A program made the translations under genes and the position numbers. Below are positions 60,297 through 64,000 of a stretch of DNA of 64,000 bases, piece after piece. Origin of the DNA: Microbacterium sp. (GTDB lineage: Bacteria > Actinomycetota > Actinomycetes > Actinomycetales > Microbacteriaceae). The notes under the pieces are model-generated. The model was not told the origin of the DNA. It saw only the letters and a list, made by a program, of their open reading frames with translations, and did not search any database. Positions within the stretch are counted from its first letter, which is position 1. Each line of letters starts with the position of its first letter. Location: positions 1 through 64,000 of the forward strand of contig JARBUN010000018.1 in assembly GCA_029239635.1 (NCBI GenBank), read 5' to 3'.

Positions 60297-61077
60297 ATGC
60301 GCCTGGCCACCTGGAACGTCAACTCCATCCGCGCCCGCGTCACCCGCACCGTCGAGTTCTGCGTGCGCGAGCACATCGACGTGCTGGCGCGTCGCCGCGC
60401 ACGGCCTGAACCAGTGGAACGGCGTGGCGATCGCCAGCCGTGAGCCGCTCGAGGACGTCGAGATCGGCTTCCCCGACATGCCCGGTTTCGAGAAGGGCAA
60501 GGAGGGCCCCGACCTTCCCCAGGAGGCGCGCGCGATCGGCGCCACCGTGGGCGGCGTGCGGGTGTGGAGCCTGTACGTGCCGAACGGTCGCGGGTTCGAC
60601 GATCCGCACTACGCGTACAAGCTCGACTGGCTCGACAAGCTCCGGCAGTACACCGCCGACACGCTCGCGAAAGACCCCGACCTGCGGCTCGCCCTGACCG
60701 GCGACTTCAACATCGCGCCGACGGATGCCGACAACGGCGACCCCACCGTCGTCGAGGGGGCGACCACCCACGTCTCGCCTCCCGAGCGCGCAGCCTTCGC
60801 GGCATTCGAGACGGCCGGGCTCACCGACGTCGTGCGGCCGCTCATCCCCACGGGCTACACGTACTGGGATTACAAGCAGCTGCGCTTCCCCCGCAACGAG
60901 GGTCTGCGCATCGACTTCATCCTCGGCTCGCGCGCGTTCGCCGACGCGGTCCAGGGCGCGGAGATCCACCGCGACGAGCGCAAGGGCGAGGTGCCCAGCG
61001 ACCACGTTCCGGTCGTCGCCGACCTCGACCTGACGGATGCCGGAGACGACGACGATCTGCCGATGATCTTCGGCTGA
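60297..61077 (+). pseudogene. xthA: Exodeoxyribonuclease III, broken by an out-of-frame deletion
   Basis: ATG 60297 opens with MRLATWNVNSIRARVTRTVE, a standard ExoIII N-terminus, as far as HIDVLA. The next sensible text, VAAHGLNQWNGVAIASREPL, lies in another frame directly after it. The block that should separate them (about 22 residues, containing the metal-binding Glu motif QExK) is absent, with a deletion of roughly 65 or 68 nt near 60389. The original frame stops at 60443. The rest is intact: TGDFNIAPTDADNGD, RIDFILGSRAF and PSDHVPVVADL. As it stands no active enzyme is made. Confidence 0.88.
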
Positions 61078-61128
61078 GCGCCGGGGCGCCCGCCCCGCCG
61101 ACGCGGCACCACAGGGCCGCGGCACCGC

Positions 61129-61220
61129 GAGAACTTCGCAGTTGCGTCCCTTTCTCGCAGCTTTCCCGACGGATTCTGCGAGAAGTAAGCGATTCTGCGA
61201 GCGACGGGCGCCGTCCGCAG
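61129..61220. repeat. Word-repeat element TTCTCGCA/TGCGAGAA between xthA and the YCII gene
   Basis: GCGAGAACTTCGCA, TTCTCGCA (61152), TTCTGCGAGAAG and TTCTGCGAG recur within 90 bp. TTCTCGCA/TGCGAGAA is a perfect inverted pair. TTCTGCGAG also builds the array near 4700. Confidence 0.65.
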
Positions 61221-61291
61221 CCGCGGAGACCCGGCATCCAGAGACTCTCCGCCCACTCTGTCGATTCCGCTGCCGCCCGTTCGACGCGATA

Positions 61292-61317
61292 GGAGGGGAA
61301 GGCATTCGCTCCCCTCC
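61292..61317. other. Hairpin GGAGGGGA / TCCCCTCC upstream of the YCII gene
   Basis: A perfect 8-bp stem with a 10-nt loop sits 36 bp before ATG 61354, in the leader or promoter. It could be an operator or an RNA structure. GATAGGA beside it may be the -10. Confidence 0.5.
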
Positions 61318-61353
61318 GATCGCTCGAGAGAGCACCGACGAGAGAAGTCCACG

Positions 61354-61779
61354 ATGAAGTACATGCTGATCATGCGCGGCACCGACGAGGCGTACGCGGA
61401 GTACAAGAAGATCCCGTTCGAGCAGATCATCAACGAGATGGGCGCCTATAACAAGTCCATGATCGACGCGGGCGTGCTCGTCGCCGGCGACGGTCTCGCC
61501 GAGGACATGAGCCAGAACTTCGTCGTGACGTTCGGCGGCGAGGAGCCCGTCGTCACCGACGGTCCCTACGGCGAGACGCACGAGTTGTTCAACGGCTTCT
61601 GGATCATCGAGGTGTCGACGAAGGAAGAAGCCGTCGAATGGGCGCGCCGCGCGCCGCTCATCGCGGGCAACACCCTCGAGGTGCGCCGGGTGACCGACGA
61701 GACCGACTTCGCGGCCTTCGCCGACAACGAGTACATCCAGAAGGAGGAGGGCTGGCGCGAGGAGCAGTCCTCGCGCTGA
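61354..61779 (+). CDS. YCII-related (DGPF-type) protein
   Basis: The 141-aa protein starts at ATG 61354, with GAGAAG 7 nt upstream. The motif DGPYGETHELFNGFWIIEV is the hallmark of DGPF-domain (YCII) proteins. The N-terminus MKYMLIMRGTDEAYAEYKK also fits. These dimeric alpha/beta-barrel proteins often accompany ECF sigma factors of the SigJ/ECF41 type, but no sigma factor is next to it here. The activity is unknown. Confidence 0.9.
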   Translation: MKYMLIMRGTDEAYAEYKKIPFEQIINEMGAYNKSMIDAGVLVAGDGLAEDMSQNFVVTFGGEEPVVTDGPYGETHELFNGFWIIEVSTKEEAVEWARRAPLIAGNTLEVRRVTDETDFAAFADNEYIQKEEGWREEQSSR

Positions 61780-61902
61780 CCTTCACAAGCTCAGGGGCCT
61801 CCGTTCGGCGGGTGCCGTGCCGCGCCGTGCGGGCCGTGGCAGGTTCGGGAGCATGAACGACGGCGGGGCCGGAGCGAACCCCGACCCCGCCGTGAACGTG
61901 CG

Positions 61903-62475
61903 TCAGACCGCGGGGACCTCGGCGGGAGCCGTGCGCTGGATGAGCGTCACGAGCGCCTCGATGATCGAGCGGAGGAACGCGGCGGTGCCTTCGTCGGTGA
62001 CGGTGCCGTCGTCCTCGAAGAGGCCGGGCGTCGACTGGATGTAGCCCTCGGGCTGGCCCAGGACGAGGGCGTTGTAGTGCAGGAGGACCGAGCGCAGGTG
62101 CTGCTGCCCGGCGGCGGTGGCGATGCCGCCCTGCGAGGTGCCGATGACGGCGGTGGGCTTGTCGTTGAACGACGCCTCGCCGTAGGGGCGCGCCGACCAG
62201 TCGAGGGCGTTCTTCAGCACGCCGGGGATCGAACGGCTGTACTCGGGGGTCACGACGAAGACGCCGTCGGCATCCTCGATCGCCTTCTTGAAGTCCTTCG
62301 CGACCTCGGGGAAGTTCCCGTCGTAGTCCGGCGAGTAGAAGGGGAGGTCCTTGATCGGGATCTCCTTGAGCGTGACGCCCTCGGGGGCGACCTTCTCGAG
62401 TGCCTTCGCCAGACGGCGGTTGATCGAGGTGCTGGAGATGCTTCCGACGATGTAGCCGATCGTGTAGTCGGTCAC
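61903..62475 (-). CDS. NAD(P)H-dependent FMN reductase
   Basis: The protein is 190 aa from GTG 62475, with AGAGGAT 4 nt upstream. It has a flavodoxin-like fold: GYIVGSISSTSINRRLAKAL (FMN phosphate loop), VFVVTPEYSRSIPGVLKNAL (flavin isoalloxazine segment) and AVIGTSQGGIATAAGQQHLR. Such enzymes reduce FMN, quinones, azo dyes or chromate. It is a stand-alone gene, intact, divergent from the two-component system. Confidence 0.92.
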   Translation of the reverse strand: MTDYTIGYIVGSISSTSINRRLAKALEKVAPEGVTLKEIPIKDLPFYSPDYDGNFPEVAKDFKKAIEDADGVFVVTPEYSRSIPGVLKNALDWSARPYGEASFNDKPTAVIGTSQGGIATAAGQQHLRSVLLHYNALVLGQPEGYIQSTPGLFEDDGTVTDEGTAAFLRSIIEALVTLIQRTAPAEVPAV

Positions 62476-62606
62476 GGTGATCCTCTCTGGGATGACGGGG
62501 GCGCCGCGCGCCCGGGTTCGTTCTCGTGCAAGCCTTCCCGCCGAAGCTGTATTCCCCCTGCTCTTGACTCCGTCGCGCGGGGGATGCAGGTGTCGGCGGT
62601 CGGCTC

Positions 62607-62612
62607 TAGCGT
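62607..62612 (+). promoter_or_regulatory. -10 box TAGCGT before the histidine kinase gene
   Basis: It lies six bases before ATG 62619. The spacer GGAGGG could also serve as ribosome binding site if transcription starts earlier. Confidence 0.5.
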
Positions 62613-62618
62613 GGAGGG

Positions 62619-63878
62619 ATGCCACGACCCACGCGCGCGCAACAGCGGAATGACATCGTGCTCGCGGTCGTCCTGCTGCTCGGCGGCCTGCTCAGCGCGG
62701 TGCTCTCGGCCGTGTCGGGTCTGTACGGGGATCAGCAGGCGTCGCTCGCGCTCGCGGTGGGGTACGTCTTCGTCCTCGCCGCGCCCATCGCCTTCCGGCG
62801 GCGATGGCCCTCGATCGTCGCCGTCGTCGTCTCGTTCGCGTACTTCCTCGCCGTGACGCTGCGCATCCCCGAGATCTACGCCGGCAACATCGCGATGTTC
62901 ATCGCCCTGTACACCGTCGGCGCGTGGGAGCAGAACCGGCGTCGGGCGACGATCGTCCGCATCGCGATCATCGTCGGCATGTTCGCCTGGCTGTTCGTCG
63001 TGATGTTCCAGGACGCGACCCAGCCCGTCGACCCCTCCGTCGAGGGAGCGTTCTCGCGGGTCGGGGCCTTCTCCCCCTTCGTCGCCTACCAACTGCTCAT
63101 GATCGGCGTGAACGCCCTGTTCTTCGGCGGGGCGTACTACTTCGGCAACCGCTCCCACCAGCAGATGACGGAGCGCGCGGCCCTCGAGGAACGCACCGCC
63201 GAGCTCGAGGCCGAGCGCGAAGTGACCGCAGCCCAAGCCGTGGCTCTCGACCGGGTGCGCATCGCCCGCGAGTTGCACGACGTCGTCGCGCACCACGTCT
63301 CGCTCATGGGCGTGCAGGCCGGGGTCGCACGCGCTGTTCTGACGAAAGACCCCGAGAAGGCGCGCGAGGTGCTTTCGGGCATCGAAGGATCGGCCCGGAC
63401 CTCGCTGCACGAGCTGCGCCAACTGCTCGAGACGCTCCGGGCACCCGGGAGCGACAGCGGGCCCGACACCGCCCCGACCACGCACGGGTTGACCACGATC
63501 GCGGCGCTCGTCGACGAGGCCTCGGCCGCGGGCCTTCCCACCACCTTCAGCGTGATCGGCGCACCGGCCCAGGATCCGCCTCCCCTCGTCCAGGTGAACC
63601 TGTACCGCATCGCCCAGGAAGCGCTCACGAACGCGCGCCGGCACGCCGGCCCCGGCGCCACGGCCGACGTGCGCCTCCGGTTCGACATGGATGCCATCGA
63701 GCTGGAGGTCGCGAACACCGGACGCTCCGGCTCGAAGACGCCCGGACTCGGCCAGCTCGGTATGCGCGAACGCGCAGCCGTGTCGGGCGGCACGATCGAG
63801 ATCGGCCCCCGCTCCCGCGGCGGCTACCTCGTCCGCGTCCGCGTCCCCGCGACCGAGAGCGAGATCGCCCATGTCTGA
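62619..63878 (+). CDS. Sensor histidine kinase (NarL/DesK-type, HisKA_3)
   Basis: The 419-aa protein has four to five N-terminal helices ([37 protein letters not shown] and others). A short coiled coil ([20 protein letters not shown]) follows. The HisKA_3 phosphorylation helix is [20 protein letters not shown] with the acceptor His. The ATPase has [10 protein letters not shown] (N box) and [16 protein letters not shown] (G box). The sensed signal is unknown; no large periplasmic domain is present. The gene overlaps the response regulator by 8 nt. Confidence 0.95.
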   Translation: MPRPTRAQQRNDIVLAVVLLLGGLLSAVLSAVSGLYGDQQASLALAVGYVFVLAAPIAFRRRWPSIVAVVVSFAYFLAVTLRIPEIYAGNIAMFIALYTVGAWEQNRRRATIVRIAIIVGMFAWLFVVMFQDATQPVDPSVEGAFSRVGAFSPFVAYQLLMIGVNALFFGGAYYFGNRSHQQMTERAALEERTAELEAEREVTAAQAVALDRVRIARELHDVVAHHVSLMGVQAGVARAVLTKDPEKAREVLSGIEGSARTSLHELRQLLETLRAPGSDSGPDTAPTTHGLTTIAALVDEASAAGLPTTFSVIGAPAQDPPPLVQVNLYRIAQEALTNARRHAGPGATADVRLRFDMDAIELEVANTGRSGSKTPGLGQLGMRERAAVSGGTIEIGPRSRGGYLVRVRVPATESEIAHV

Positions 63879-64000
63879 GGTGCGGGTGCTGCTCGTCGAC
63901 GACCACGCGATGATGCGCGCGGGGTTCCGCACGATCCTGTCGCTCGAAGACGACATCACCGTCGTCGGCGAGGCCGCCACGGGACGCGAGGCGCTCTCCG
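63871..64000 (+). CDS. Response regulator receiver domain (NarL-type), truncated by window end
   Basis: ATG 63871 lies inside the kinase gene end. The visible 43 residues begin [20 protein letters not shown], with the acidic pair DD, and continue [20 protein letters not shown]. The phosphoacceptor Asp and the LuxR-type DNA-binding domain would lie beyond the window. Together with the kinase it forms a two-component system. Confidence 0.93.
   Translation, partial: MSEVRVLLVDDHAMMRAGFRTILSLEDDITVVGEAATGREALS

Overview
The window is high-GC actinobacterial chromosome. I infer a member of the Microbacteriaceae, most likely Microbacterium or a close relative. The grounds are the G/C-ending codons, frequent GTG and TTG starts, many genes that begin 6-7 nt after a TAnnnT -10 box (leaderless transcription), an actinobacterial type VII secretion (T7SS) EccC, and the word GGATGCC throughout. 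No rRNA, tRNA, CRISPR array, prophage or transposase was seen.

Layout. 0-10 kb: the end of a MinD-like ATPase, EccC (interrupted by an apparent one-base insertion), an 830-bp gene-free stretch of short degenerate repeats, and a giant zinc-ribbon polytopic membrane protein whose last codons and stop are part of a 15-bp tandem repeat. 10-17 kb: a four-gene coupled catabolic operon (MFS transporter, amidohydrolase, agmatine-deiminase-type enzyme, amidase) divergent from a LacI regulator with a palindromic operator. 17-21.6 kb: a BTAD/STAND regulator converging on a DrrAB-type ABC exporter whose ATPase lacks the Walker B segment. 21.7-30.6 kb: a T7SS-linked polymorphic-toxin cassette (DUF6507-like partner, 781-aa LXG-like toxin, four downstream small genes, two of them frameshifted), a divergent DUF6177-like pair, then a TPR-membrane protein and an EccA-like AAA ATPase.

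30.6-40 kb: housekeeping and metabolism (glyS, menC, SDR, GNAT, MFS, a TetR/oxidoreductase pair with two matched operators, purU). 40.2-45.4 kb: a sugar-acid uptake and dehydration operon (SBP, two permeases, enolase-superfamily dehydratase) ending in its own GntR/FCD regulator. 45.6-64 kb: an inactive-looking beta-lactamase fold, an M13 peptidase lacking a conserved N-terminal block, a MATE exporter, a Tat-secreted protein, a SPOUT methyltransferase, the manganese module mntH-mntR with two palindromic operators, a P-type ATPase, an SDR, CsbD, a NagD-like phosphatase, pyrE, a broken xthA, a YCII protein, an FMN reductase, and a NarL-type two-component pair cut by the window end.

The most notable signals are: (1) the T7SS toxin cassette, in which a downstream gene carries a motif matching the toxin C-terminus; (2) the enriched heptamer GGATGCC, which uses otherwise rare codons and also forms its own tandem array in an intergenic gap; (3) a series of intergenic elements, each built from its own 8-11 nt word repeated in both orientations; (4) six genes damaged either by one extra base in a coding-strand G run or by deletion of a conserved block. 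The damage may be biological or an assembly artefact, and this matters for anyone using the annotation.
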